Assembly (NCBI RefSeq): GCF_005217615.1
Contig: NZ_SZNK01000001.1
Location: forward strand, 1,507,501 to 1,571,500
Length of the DNA stretch: 64,000 nt
Source of the DNA: Brevibacillus antibioticus
GTDB lineage: Bacteria; Bacillota; Bacilli; Brevibacillales; Brevibacillaceae
Direction: 5' to 3'
Shown: positions 45,201 through 55,200 of the stretch, piece after piece
Numbering within the stretch: position 1 is the first letter of the stretch
Layout of the letters: each line of letters opens with the position of its first letter
Position numbers and translations under genes: made by a program
Notes under the pieces: model-generated
What the model was told of the DNA's origin: nothing
Seen by the model: the letters and a program-made list of their open reading frames with translations, nothing else
Database searches by the model: none

Positions 45201-48200
45201 GGATGCCTCGCGCTGGGAAAAGGCGCTTCGGGATACGAACTATCAATCGGTTGCCATGTATCCATCATCAACAGCGCTGTTTGATCTTTCTAATTCAGCA
45301 TTATTGATCGGACACTCAGCGTATACCCCACAAGAGTATCGGGAGTGGATCTATCAGATCAATTGGCAAACGAAAGAGCTGACCACCAATCATCAGTCCC
45401 AGCGCCCAGGGATCTGGCTGGTGTTTCAAGATGAAGGCGGTGTAGGAGAAACGCTGGCTGACGCGATGTCATCGGACGGACATGAAGTGTTCAGATTTCG
45501 CACTGGTGAGGCTTTTGCCGCCGTTTCTTCCCACGAGTTTATTCTAGATCCTAGCCAGCCAGCAGATCTGCGACGTGTGTTCGAGAGACTCGGGGACAAA
45601 AAGGAAAAGCTGACTGGGATGATCCATTTATGGAGCTTGACCTCGGGCGCCCAACAGCCAAATGATCTCGGAGAGCTTGAAGCCCTTGAGTCAGCGCAAC
45701 ATCTGGGCGTTTACAGTCTGTTTCATTTAACACAAGCGTTGCTTGAGCTGGATCTGAAGCAGGTGCTAGATTTACGAATCGTTTCGAACTACGCACAGGC
45801 AGTAGATGACAACGGACCTGTTTTTCCTGAAAAAGCTCCTTTGTTCGGTCTAGCTAAGGTGATCTCGCAGGAAAATCCTAAGCTGCAGTGCTTTAGCCTG
45901 GATCTTGCAACAAAAGGGCATTCAACATCGCAGTTGGCAGATCAGCTTCTAGCGGAAATTCGCAGCAATCGGGATGACACATTGGTAGCCTATAGAGGAA
46001 ATCGCATCGTACCTGAGATGAATCGCTGCAATATCGATAAAATTCCGAAACGGCCCGTAGAGATACGTGAAAATGGTGTTTACTTGATCGCCGGAGGTAC
46101 CGGAAAACTGGGGCTGGCATTTAGTAAACATCTGGCCGCACAAAAAAATGTGACGCTCGTGCTAATTAATCGTTCTCCACTCCCACCTAACCACGAGTGG
46201 CAAGAGCGTTTACAGCATCCAGACTGCAATGCTACTGAGGCACGAAAGCTAAGAGGTCTGATTGAGCTAGAGGAAATGGGAGCGCAAGTAGTCTGCTACG
46301 CAGCAGACGTGTCCGACCGTCAGCAGATGGAGGATATTTCTGCGCGAGTCCGTGCCCGTTATGGCCCGATCAACGGTATTATCCAATCCGCGGCGCATAT
46401 CACCTTTGAGACGATTCAGACGAAGTCGTTCTCCCATTTTCAAAATGGTTTGAAAGCGAAGATGGCGGGCACAGTTATACTCGATCAAATAGCTGAGCCG
46501 GAGCATCTGGATTTCTTTGTGATCTTCTCATCACTTGCTTCGATTTGGGGTGGAGCGACTGGAAGTGACTATGTCTCATCCAACTGCTTCCTGGATGCCT
46601 ATAGTGCAGCACGGAGTCGAACGGGAAAACCAACGATAGCTTTGAACTGGTATGCGTTTGAAGGCATAACAGGTCCTGGTTTTATCGGATACATGCCGAT
46701 GGATGGAGCCATTCAAGCCTTCGATGCATCGTTGTTTTGCCAAACTGAGCATCTGATCATTGGACAATTTGATTTGCAGGTGCTGAAGGAATGGGCACCA
46801 TCCCTGAAAGTAAAGCTCGGAGATTCGATCTTTGCAAGCGAAAAGTCTCGTAAAGAACGCGAAGTACCATCTGAGTTGACCATGCAAAACCGTGTTGTTT
46901 TGTCTGGCAGGGAGAAAGGCGATCCCTACACTTCGTCGGAGCTTGCCTTAGGTCAGATTTGGTCTGATGTGCTGGGTTACACCGAGTTGAGCATCGACGA
47001 TGACTTTTTCAGACTGGGTGGCGATTCTCTTTTGGCAATCGGTATCGTTTCCCGTGTCACTAAACAGTTGCAAAAAGAGATGACAATCACTGACCTGTTT
47101 CAGACTCCGACAATCCGCCAATTGGCAGTGCTGATGGCTCCGAATGAAGAAACAGCTGTGTCAGTGATTCCTGTAGCAGAGTATCGGGAAGCTTACCCCG
47201 CCACCTCGTCGCAGCAGAGAATTTATGTGCTGGAACAGATGCAGGAAGGGGCAGTTGCCTATAACATCCCTACAGTTATGATGCTTGAAGGAGAGCTGGA
47301 CAGAGCGGCTTTCGAACGTGCATTTGTCACACTGGTGCAGCGTCATGAGTCGTTGCGCACCTCATTTTCCATTGTGGATGGAGCTTTGATGCAAACCGTT
47401 CAACCAAGCGTAGATTTTACATTGGCGTATCGTGAAGTCGACGAGAACGAGGCCAGAAGAACGGTCAAACAATTCATCCAACCATTTGACTTGTCAAAAG
47501 CGCCGCTTGTTCGCGGTATGCTCATTCGAATTGATGTCAACAAACACTTGTTGCTGTTCGACATGCATCACATTATTTCCGATGGTGTATCCATCAACAT
47601 TTTGATCCGCGAGTTCTTCCAATTGTATCAGGGACTAGAGCTACCCGAGCTGCGGATTCAATATAAAGACTACAGCGTGTGGCAAACAGAGCAGCTAGGT
47701 AATGGAGTATTGGCCGCTCAGGAGAAATTCTGGCAGAAAGAGCTGGATGGAGAACTTCCTGTGCTTAATCTGCCTACGGACCACCCTCGACCGTCTATTC
47801 AGAGTTTTGAGGGAGATGTCCTGACCTTTGAGATCCCTCAAGAGATGACAGAGAAGGTACTGGCACTGGCAAAAAACAATGGGGCAACCTTGTACATGAC
47901 GCTACTGGGAGCGCTCACCATTATGCTGTCGAAATACGCTGGCGAAGAAGACATTATCATTGGATCGCCGGTGGCTGGCCGTCATCATGCTGACCTGGAA
48001 AACATCGTGGGTGTCTTTTTGAACACACTGGCGATGAGAAACTTCCCGCGAAGCGATCGAACCGTGGCGGATTTCCTTCAGGAAGTAAAAGAACGGGCAC
48101 TGGCGGCGCTCTCTCATGCCGACTATCCGTTTGAAATGCTGGTGGATCGTCTGACGTTGCCAAAAGATACGGCGCGCAACCCACTGTTTGATGTGATGTT

Positions 48201-50925
48201 CATTTTGCAAAATACTGGCGACGCAAAAGGAAGCATGAGTGCAAATGGGCTGACGCTCTCTCCTTACCCATTTGAACAGCGCTCTGCCCAGTTTGATCTG
48301 ACCTTTGACATCATTGAACGAGAACAGCGCCTAATTGTCGATATCGAATACAGCAACAAGCTGTTCAGCAAAGAGACGATCGCGTCGATGTCCACACACT
48401 TCCAGAAGATTCTGGAACAAATGGTGGAAAATCCTGAACAGTTGATCGGCAAGATGTCTATGCTGGCAACAGAAGAACGCTTGCTACTGATTGAGCAATG
48501 GAATGACACGAGTTTGGAATACTCTCGTGAAAAAACAGTCGTCGAGCTCTTTGAAGAGGTAGCGGCAACACAGCCGAATGCGCTAGCTGTATCATGCGGA
48601 GATGAAAAAGTTACTTATGCGGAATTGAATAAGCGAGCAAACCAAGTAGCTCGTTTGATCAAGCAACACGGCGTCACTGCTGATACTTGCGTGGGCCTTT
48701 TGACGAATCGCTCCGTGGAAATGATGGTTGGACTCATGGCGATCTTGAAAGCAGGGGCTGCGTTTGTTCCGATTGATCCGCACTATCCAGAAGAACGTAT
48801 CTCCTATGTTTTGGAAAACAGCATGACTCGCCTCGTCTTAACCCACGATTCCCTGGCTGAGAAGCAGTGGGGAAGTGTTGTCCGAGTGGACGTAAACGAT
48901 TCCCGGGTGGAGACGGAAGACGATTCCAATCTTCCGCTACAGGCTACACCTGGTGATCTAGCCTATGTCATTTACACATCGGGTTCTACTGGCAAGCCTA
49001 AAGGCGTCATGGTTGAGCACGGTAATTTGATGAGCTTCTGCCCAGGGATCGGGGAACACATCGATTTTGCCAGCGCAGACAAAATGCTGGCTGTGACGAC
49101 GATTTCGTTTGATATTTTTCTGCTTGAAACGATTGTCCCGCTGACGAAAGGGATGACCGTGGTCATTGCAACCGAACAACAGCAAGCCGATCCGCAGGTG
49201 CTCAAGGAGTTGATTTTGCAGGAAGAAATCACTTTCCTTCAACTGACTCCATCCCGTCTACAGCTCATGCTGGAAGAGAAGAGCAACTTGCACGCACTTG
49301 ACTGCCTGAAAGCGATCCTGCTTGGAGGAGAAGCCCTTTCAACGTCTTTGTTCCAAAGGCTTCGCACACAGACCAAGGCGAGACTTTACAATTTGTACGG
49401 TCCGACGGAAACAACGATTTGGTCTACGGTGAACGACTTGACCGACGCAGCGGAAGTAACGATTGGAGCGCCGTTGCCCAATACACAAGTCTACATCCTC
49501 GATGAGCATCTGCAAGTGCAGCCGAAGAAGATCACTGGCGATCTTTACATCGCAGGAGATGGGGTAACGAGAGGCTACTTCGGCCAGCCAACACTGACGG
49601 CTGAGCGCTATATCCCAAATCCGTTTAAACCTGGTCAACGTATGTACAAAACAGGTGATCTCGCGAGATGGCTGCCGGATGGGCGGATTGAATACGTGGG
49701 ACGATCCGATTTTCAGTGCAAAGTGCGTGGTTATCGGATCGAATTAGGTGAGATTGAAACAGCCCTTTCTCAGCATCCGGATATTACGGAAGCGGTGGTC
49801 AGTGTGCGAGATACCGCCAGCAATCCTTACCTGGCTGCCTACTATATGGGAACGCAAACGTTGGACATTGATGAATTGCGAGCGATGCTAAGCAAAAGCT
49901 TACCCGATTACATGATTCCACATTTCTATACGCATATGAGTATGTGGCCGCTGACACCAAACGGAAAACTGGATCGCAAATCATTGCCAGAACCTAATGC
50001 CCTCCAAGACAAGCACAACGAATATCAAGCCCCGGCTACCAGACTGGAAGAACAGGTGGCGGGCATTTGGCGGGAAGTGCTTAAGCTTGAAACGGTCGGA
50101 ATGCAGGATAACTTCTTCCACATAGGTGGTAATTCGCTTTTACTGGTGCAAGTTCATGCCAAGCTTGAACAGCTTTACCCTGGACGGGTTCGAATTGCCG
50201 ATTTGTTCGCCCATCCTACGCTGTACAGCCTAAGCAACTTTTTGAAGAACACTGCTTTAGATGGAGCGGATGAACAGGAGGAAACGGATACGACCACGTA
50301 TTGGTTGAAGGAGTTGGATCGTGTCTCGCTAATAGAGCTGCCGTCTCCGTATTGGGCTAGTGGAGATGCGAATACGGACACAAACTGGGTCCAATTTTCA
50401 CTTACGGATGATCTGTTTGAAAATGTGCAGCAGGTAAGTCAAATGGAGGCTGTTGAGGTGAGAGACGTTCTGCTCTCGATGTATCTATACCTCATGGCCG
50501 AATTGACAGAACAGCAGGATCTTTATATGGAAGTGGCTGTCGCCCGGGAGCTGCAGATGAATGCCTATCCATTCCGGGTAAACATGTCAGAGATCAACAC
50601 CTTCTTCGATCTATTCAAGCAGGTGCAGCAGAAACGACAGTTCATCGAGAACATGACGGGGGATGCCTCGTTGTGGCTAAAAAAATTGCGGACGGATCGC
50701 AATGATGGAACCATTATTCCATTCTTCGGCAGTGTCAATGAGTTTACAGATGCATCGTTCACACACGATGAACATGAGCTTACCTTCTGGATCAAGGAAG
50801 GAAAAGACATGATTGATATCGTGTGTGCATTCGACCCTGATTGTCTCCGGGTAGAAAAAGTTACGGAGATGACACAGGATTACCAGCAATTACTCAGGAT
50901 GCTAGTGAATGAATATATGACGTAG
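42268..50925 (+). CDS. Hybrid trans-AT PKS-NRPS: KS-MT-KR-T-C-A(Gly)-T-half C
   Basis: 2,885 residues. Docking helix (1-35); KS (36-460) with Cys in NTSCSSS near 204, EAHGTGT and NIGHT; no AT domain; C-methyltransferase-like domain (660-1005; motif ELGGGSSS is unusual for a SAM site, although the NAIH catalytic-type His is kept); KR (1045-1510; GGTGKLG near 1276, FSSLAS and Tyr in SDYVSSN); T (near 1584); C (1640-2060, HHIISDG); A (2085-2575) with code DILQLGLIWK, an established glycine code; T (near 2620). It ends with a half condensation domain (2675-2885) without HHxxxDG and without a thioesterase. The unit adds malonate, reduces it to a beta-hydroxy acid, then adds Gly, as edeine requires. 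Confidence 0.92.
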   Translation: MSLLKKYILEQVAAHRLQEKEALPLLKELSSANVNTRQDIAIIGMACRFPGANSLEEYWNNLQQGHDSIGDIPAARRPDVERVAREFFNDTDFAYERMGYLDHVDLFDHAFFEISPAEARTMDPYQRMFLELAWETFEHAGYSEKMISGSPTGVFLGYCDNESQYQRVLKNVDSSSLAGNVAAIIASRISYLLNLSGPSQLINTSCSSSLVALHQACQAIGNNDCRMALVGGVNLSLFPIQQDTDFGIVSVERKTKAFDDFADGTVWGEGLGAVLLKSYDQAVKDNDYIHAVIKSTAVNCDGRSTSITAPNAISQSALLRTTWERAKINPESISYIEAHGTGTRLGDPVEIEGIMHAFQKFSKRKQICAIGSVKSNIGHTIAASGVAGIIKTALMMKHRQIPPTLHVKRPNTLIPFIDSPVYINDVLKAWDVEVDQPVRRAGISAFGLSGTNAHVLLEEPPKHEATAVSESGDYLITLSAKTSESLWDLLEKYHAYLSTSSEHSLLDMCATANSGRGHYRYRLAFVINSKEDFLQKIHCLRAGERTEDGAPLVDGNQVFYGVLNSRGESSLPISMQIDSSNPVELAKQYVRGVSINWLEYYRPVKWKKVPLPTYSFAKTRHWVQSDQPANDTVERPAAVATEAAHENETADVHKIASTFFTFGGTLLNQVNVQKQTGLEEDETFYSGLLSLECLKQLGVFHKQTQTYSLEELREAVRFNGRNEHFFQLMLELVVKASLIEHVEGTYRLTAHAEGLDAEVFYQDCLDRYPNEHDTFSQLKACFTHYSTSMTGQDVLVTNDGSSDLYKSYVDRITLGNPSGLMAVETIAQFIHSFDRPVRILELGGGSSSLTRLLLPKIEKKDVTYLFTDCAQSSLAEVEKEFQEVYPFVQFRLFNMEQAPAEQGFDLHAYDVIIANNAIHRTKDVRASLSIVHQLLAEQGVLFAIELVKNRSTANVIGGLAADWWQYEDTDLRHQARLMDASRWEKALRDTNYQSVAMYPSSTALFDLSNSALLIGHSAYTPQEYREWIYQINWQTKELTTNHQSQRPGIWLVFQDEGGVGETLADAMSSDGHEVFRFRTGEAFAAVSSHEFILDPSQPADLRRVFERLGDKKEKLTGMIHLWSLTSGAQQPNDLGELEALESAQHLGVYSLFHLTQALLELDLKQVLDLRIVSNYAQAVDDNGPVFPEKAPLFGLAKVISQENPKLQCFSLDLATKGHSTSQLADQLLAEIRSNRDDTLVAYRGNRIVPEMNRCNIDKIPKRPVEIRENGVYLIAGGTGKLGLAFSKHLAAQKNVTLVLINRSPLPPNHEWQERLQHPDCNATEARKLRGLIELEEMGAQVVCYAADVSDRQQMEDISARVRARYGPINGIIQSAAHITFETIQTKSFSHFQNGLKAKMAGTVILDQIAEPEHLDFFVIFSSLASIWGGATGSDYVSSNCFLDAYSAARSRTGKPTIALNWYAFEGITGPGFIGYMPMDGAIQAFDASLFCQTEHLIIGQFDLQVLKEWAPSLKVKLGDSIFASEKSRKEREVPSELTMQNRVVLSGREKGDPYTSSELALGQIWSDVLGYTELSIDDDFFRLGGDSLLAIGIVSRVTKQLQKEMTITDLFQTPTIRQLAVLMAPNEETAVSVIPVAEYREAYPATSSQQRIYVLEQMQEGAVAYNIPTVMMLEGELDRAAFERAFVTLVQRHESLRTSFSIVDGALMQTVQPSVDFTLAYREVDENEARRTVKQFIQPFDLSKAPLVRGMLIRIDVNKHLLLFDMHHIISDGVSINILIREFFQLYQGLELPELRIQYKDYSVWQTEQLGNGVLAAQEKFWQKELDGELPVLNLPTDHPRPSIQSFEGDVLTFEIPQEMTEKVLALAKNNGATLYMTLLGALTIMLSKYAGEEDIIIGSPVAGRHHADLENIVGVFLNTLAMRNFPRSDRTVADFLQEVKERALAALSHADYPFEMLVDRLTLPKDTARNPLFDVMFILQNTGDAKGSMSANGLTLSPYPFEQRSAQFDLTFDIIEREQRLIVDIEYSNKLFSKETIASMSTHFQKILEQMVENPEQLIGKMSMLATEERLLLIEQWNDTSLEYSREKTVVELFEEVAATQPNALAVSCGDEKVTYAELNKRANQVARLIKQHGVTADTCVGLLTNRSVEMMVGLMAILKAGAAFVPIDPHYPEERISYVLENSMTRLVLTHDSLAEKQWGSVVRVDVNDSRVETEDDSNLPLQATPGDLAYVIYTSGSTGKPKGVMVEHGNLMSFCPGIGEHIDFASADKMLAVTTISFDIFLLETIVPLTKGMTVVIATEQQQADPQVLKELILQEEITFLQLTPSRLQLMLEEKSNLHALDCLKAILLGGEALSTSLFQRLRTQTKARLYNLYGPTETTIWSTVNDLTDAAEVTIGAPLPNTQVYILDEHLQVQPKKITGDLYIAGDGVTRGYFGQPTLTAERYIPNPFKPGQRMYKTGDLARWLPDGRIEYVGRSDFQCKVRGYRIELGEIETALSQHPDITEAVVSVRDTASNPYLAAYYMGTQTLDIDELRAMLSKSLPDYMIPHFYTHMSMWPLTPNGKLDRKSLPEPNALQDKHNEYQAPATRLEEQVAGIWREVLKLETVGMQDNFFHIGGNSLLLVQVHAKLEQLYPGRVRIADLFAHPTLYSLSNFLKNTALDGADEQEETDTTTYWLKELDRVSLIELPSPYWASGDANTDTNWVQFSLTDDLFENVQQVSQMEAVEVRDVLLSMYLYLMAELTEQQDLYMEVAVARELQMNAYPFRVNMSEINTFFDLFKQVQQKRQFIENMTGDASLWLKKLRTDRNDGTIIPFFGSVNEFTDASFTHDEHELTFWIKEGKDMIDIVCAFDPDCLRVEKVTEMTQDYQQLLRMLVNEYMT

Positions 50926-50941
50926 AGAAGGGTGATCAATA

Positions 50942-52210
50942 ATGGACAAAATCGCACTCTTATTTCCGGGACAAGGTTCGCAATATGTTGGAATGGGCCA
51001 AGCATTATGTGAGGCCCACCCCATTGCGGCTCGCACCTTTGAAGAAGCAAGTGATGCGCTTGGATTGAACCTGCAAACGCTTTGTTTTGCAGGGGATGTA
51101 CAAGAACTGACCAAAACAGAGCACGCACAGCCAGCAATCCTGACGGCAAGTGTCGCAGCCTTCCGCGTTTATTCACAGGAAATGGACATCGAACCGAAGT
51201 GGGTGGCGGGTCACAGTCTGGGCGAGTTTACGGCCCTGACTTGTGCCGGTGCTATCCAGTTTGCAGATGCCGTCCGCCTTGTCTATCGCCGAGGTCAGTT
51301 CATGCAGGCGGCTACTCCGCAGGGTGTCGGAGCCATGTCAGCAATCTTCGGGTTGAATGTTCAACTTGTCGAGGAGATTTGTCGAGAACATTCTCGTGAC
51401 GATGCCATCGTCGTGGTCGCCAACCATAACTCCGCTGATCAGATCGTCATCTCCGGTCATGCACATGCGGTACGGCAAGTAGAGGAAGCGTGCAAGCAGC
51501 ATGGCTCGACTTCCGTTGTCAGCCTCAAGGTGAGTGCGCCTTTCCATTCGCCACTCATGGTGCAAGCCGCTGAACAATTAAACGAAGAACTGAAGCGGTA
51601 TACGTACTGCGATCCCAAATGGCCTGTCATTTCCAATGTAACAGCACAACCCTATGTCCATGCTGATCAGCTTGTCGATTTGCTCACAGCCCAGACAACC
51701 AGCCCTGTTCGCTGGCAAGCTACGATGGATTACTTGGTAAAACAGGGAGCGAATACCGTAATTGAGCTCGGACCAAAAAGTGTACTGACAAATTTGGCCA
51801 AAAAATATCCGCTTCGCGCCTTTGCCTTTGACAAGCAGGGGGAGATCGAGCGTTATCAGCAAGAGCTTCAAGATGCTAAAACGCGTAATCAAGCAGCAAT
51901 TGCCCAATTCGTCGATTCTTGCATTGCGATTGCCGTTTGCACGAAAAACCGCGGTCTCGATGAAGAAGCGTACCAGCAAGGGGTGATTATGCCCTATCAA
52001 GCACTTCAACAACTGAGACAACAGCTGGAACAAGGGGAAAAAGAGGGGGGCTATGGGGATGTACGCGAAGCTTTTTCTCTGCTTCGTTTGATCTTGCAAA
52101 CCAAAAAAGCTCCTGAAGCGGAACAAGCCATGCGTTTTGAACAGCTGACCAGCAAACCAGACCTGCAACAGCGATTTCCCGAGATCAGCAACGTATGGCA
52201 AGCAAGCTAA
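50942..52210 (+). CDS. Discrete trans-acting malonyltransferase
   Basis: 422 residues. The first 310 are a FabD-like acyltransferase: FPGQGSQY, the nucleophile in GHSLGEFTA near 94, and PFHSPLM near 204, which marks malonyl rather than methylmalonyl choice. The last 110 residues are an extra helical domain of the kind found in some trans-ATs. It should load the AT-less PKS module encoded just upstream and perhaps the KS-containing protein downstream. ATG at 50942, 16 bp after the PKS stop, with AGAAGGG ahead. Confidence 0.9.
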   Translation: MDKIALLFPGQGSQYVGMGQALCEAHPIAARTFEEASDALGLNLQTLCFAGDVQELTKTEHAQPAILTASVAAFRVYSQEMDIEPKWVAGHSLGEFTALTCAGAIQFADAVRLVYRRGQFMQAATPQGVGAMSAIFGLNVQLVEEICREHSRDDAIVVVANHNSADQIVISGHAHAVRQVEEACKQHGSTSVVSLKVSAPFHSPLMVQAAEQLNEELKRYTYCDPKWPVISNVTAQPYVHADQLVDLLTAQTTSPVRWQATMDYLVKQGANTVIELGPKSVLTNLAKKYPLRAFAFDKQGEIERYQQELQDAKTRNQAAIAQFVDSCIAIAVCTKNRGLDEEAYQQGVIMPYQALQQLRQQLEQGEKEGGYGDVREAFSLLRLILQTKKAPEAEQAMRFEQLTSKPDLQQRFPEISNVWQAS

Positions 52211-52251
52211 GCCGAACCAGGTAAGCAGAGGACTCAAGGAGGAAGAATGCA

Positions 52252-55200
52252 GTGAGCAAGCCATTAGGACTTAACCGAGTCAAACTGAATAAACAGCAGA
52301 CGGATGCTCATTCAACTGACAGCAAAGCCAATCAACACGATATTGCGGTGATTGGTGCTGCTTGCCGATTCGGAAGCGCAGAAAACCCGGAAGACTTTTG
52401 GCGTCTGTTACAAGCTGGTCAAGATTGCGTCCGAGAGCTTCCCAAAGAGCGCCAGAACGATTTGATTCCATTGTTACTCGCCAAAGGGTTGACGATGGAG
52501 AAAATTCAATTTCGAGAGGCTGCCTACCTGAATGACATTGATAAATTCGATCCGCAATTCTTCGGTCTTTCTCCTAAGGAAGCAAGCCAGATGGACCCGA
52601 ACCAGCGCTTATTTTTGCTGACATGCTGGGAGGCGATTGAGGACGCTGGATATGGTGGAACGATGCTCGCGGGCAGCCGTACGGGTGTATATCTGGGGTT
52701 TAGCAGTGATTTTGGTGAAGAGTATCGACGAATGATTCGGGAGCTGGAACCAGATGCAATGTCCACCTCAATCATTGGCAATATGAAATCGGTGATCGCA
52801 TCTCGCGTCTCCTACCTGTTGGATCTCAAAGGTCCGAGCATGCTTGTGGATACTTCGTGCTCCTCGTCGCTGATGGCAGTTCATCTGGCATGCCAAGCGA
52901 TTCGTCGAGGAGAATGTGAGATGGCGCTGGCCGGCGGTGTCAAGCTCATCTTGCTGTCTTTACAAGATGGAAGCAATGATTTGGGAATTTTATCGCAATC
53001 TGGGCGTACTCGCCCTTTTGACAATGATTCAGACGGTACGGGTGTCGGTGAAGGCGTTGGCGCCGTTTTGCTGAAACCGTTGACCAAGGCTCTTGCAGAC
53101 GGGGATTCGATTTATGCCGTGATCAAAGGAAGCGCCGCCAATCAAGACGGCCATTCTTTCGGGCTTACGGCGCCAAATTCATTGGCACAAGCCGAAGTGA
53201 TCCAGCAGGCATGGAAAGACGCGCAGATTGACCCCGAAACGCTTTCGTATATTGAGGTACACAGCATAGGCACAAAGCTGGGTGATCCTATGGAGATGGA
53301 CGGGCTTGAGAGAGCATTTCGCCCGTACACAAAGCGGCGCCAATTTTGCGGGATCGGCTCCGTAAAAACGAACATCGGTCACACCGATCACGTAGCGGGT
53401 ATGGCTGGTCTTTTCAAGGTGATCCTGTCTCTTAAACAAAAGCAGATTCCTCCGCATTTGCATTTTCAGCGCGCGAATCGGATGATTCCTTTTGAACAAT
53501 CTCCCATTTACATCCATGACACTTTGACAGAGTGGGAACCAGAGAAAAGCGTGCGACGGGCTGGAATCAGTTCGTTTGGCATGAGTGGAACGAATGTGCA
53601 CCTCGTAGTAGAGGAAGCACCCTTCATTCAGCCTCCCAAGCAAGACGAAGGGTTTCAGGCAATCGCTTTATCCGCTAAAAGCAAGGAGAGCTTGCTCAAC
53701 CTGTTGCTCCGCTTTCAGAAGTGGACCAGCAAGCCTGTGGAAGAACTGCCGACATTGGAAAGTCTCAGCTTTACGGCAAATACGGGCCGTAGTCACTTTG
53801 GCTACCGATTGCTGATGATTTGCAGAGACATGGATGATTTTTCCGCAAAAATCTCTATGTTGTGCGCGAATGATTGGACAACACTTTCTGAACCGGATAT
53901 TTTCTTTGGCTGGCACAAGGTTATCTCGCAGGAAAAAGCGGATAGAGAGCCAGGGATACTCACTGAGGCAGAGCAACAAGCGATGAATAAGGCTGCTAAT
54001 GCACTTTTACAAAAGCTTTTATTGGCGCAAAGCAAAGAGTTATCTGATCTGAAAGAGCTTGGCGAATTGTATGTGAGTGGGGCAGATGTACGCTGGAGTG
54101 CCATGCATACGTTTAAAAAGCCGTGCCGCGTGCACCTCCCTGTTTATCCGTTTGAGCGTAAGCGTTGTTGGCTGGACATCTCTTCTCTGCATTCTCTTGA
54201 CAAGGATGCCAGGAGAGACGAAGACCATGTTGCACCGCGAAAATCTGGAGAAGCGAAGCTGCCAAATGTGTTGGTACGTGGGAGAAAACAGGATACCTAC
54301 ACCGTTTTAGAGCAAGAGCTGGCTCGCATTTGGGGATATGTTCTGGGGCTTGAAGAAGTAGATGTCCATGACAATTTTTACGAGCTGGGCGGGGACTCGA
54401 TCATCGCGATTAGAATGATCAGCGAAATCTCAAAGCGAATGAACCGAGAAGTAGAAGTACAAGACCTACTTACCCATTCGACGATTTCCGAATTTGCTGC
54501 CTATCTGGATGCGGCTGGGCATGAAGAAGGACAGGTTGCGAAAGCAGAAGCAGCTGCTACTGTCGTTCAAACTGTCCAAACTGTTCAACAACGAAACACA
54601 AAATCATTACATGGTACGCAAATCAAACGCAGCTCGTATGCCGATGTCAGTCAATTATCTTGGCGTCAATGGAATTGTTATGATCGCGGTCTCGCTTTAT
54701 TAATGGAGGAGCAGGATGCCCATCTGATTCCGTATTTCAAGCTTTTTCTCGGGTTAAAGCGCGGCTATCAGCTTGATGCGGAGGGGTACCCCTATTCGTA
54801 TCGGGAGCATCCTGAGGTTATGGGATATTTGTCGGATGAGGAGATGCTTTACAAATTTGGCTATCGGGTCAAACTCATGCCTGTCGCTCGTCTGGATGAA
54901 TTGCATGAATCGATCATTCACCAGTTGGATCAAGGCAAGCCAGTAATGGTTGCGTTTGACGAGTATTACACCTTTTACACGACGCAATACCAGAAGGAAC
55001 ATACCGATCATCTCACCGTTATTACTGGCTATGACCATGAAAAGCAGGTCTATACGATCATCAATCACAATCATTTGACTCGCGGGCAAGCTCAGCGAAT
55101 CCAGTACGATAAATTTTCCACAACGTACCAAACGCTTGAGGAGATTTATGCAAATGTAGAGCCGCATTCTCGGCTGATCATGGTGCTTGATCGCGTTGCA

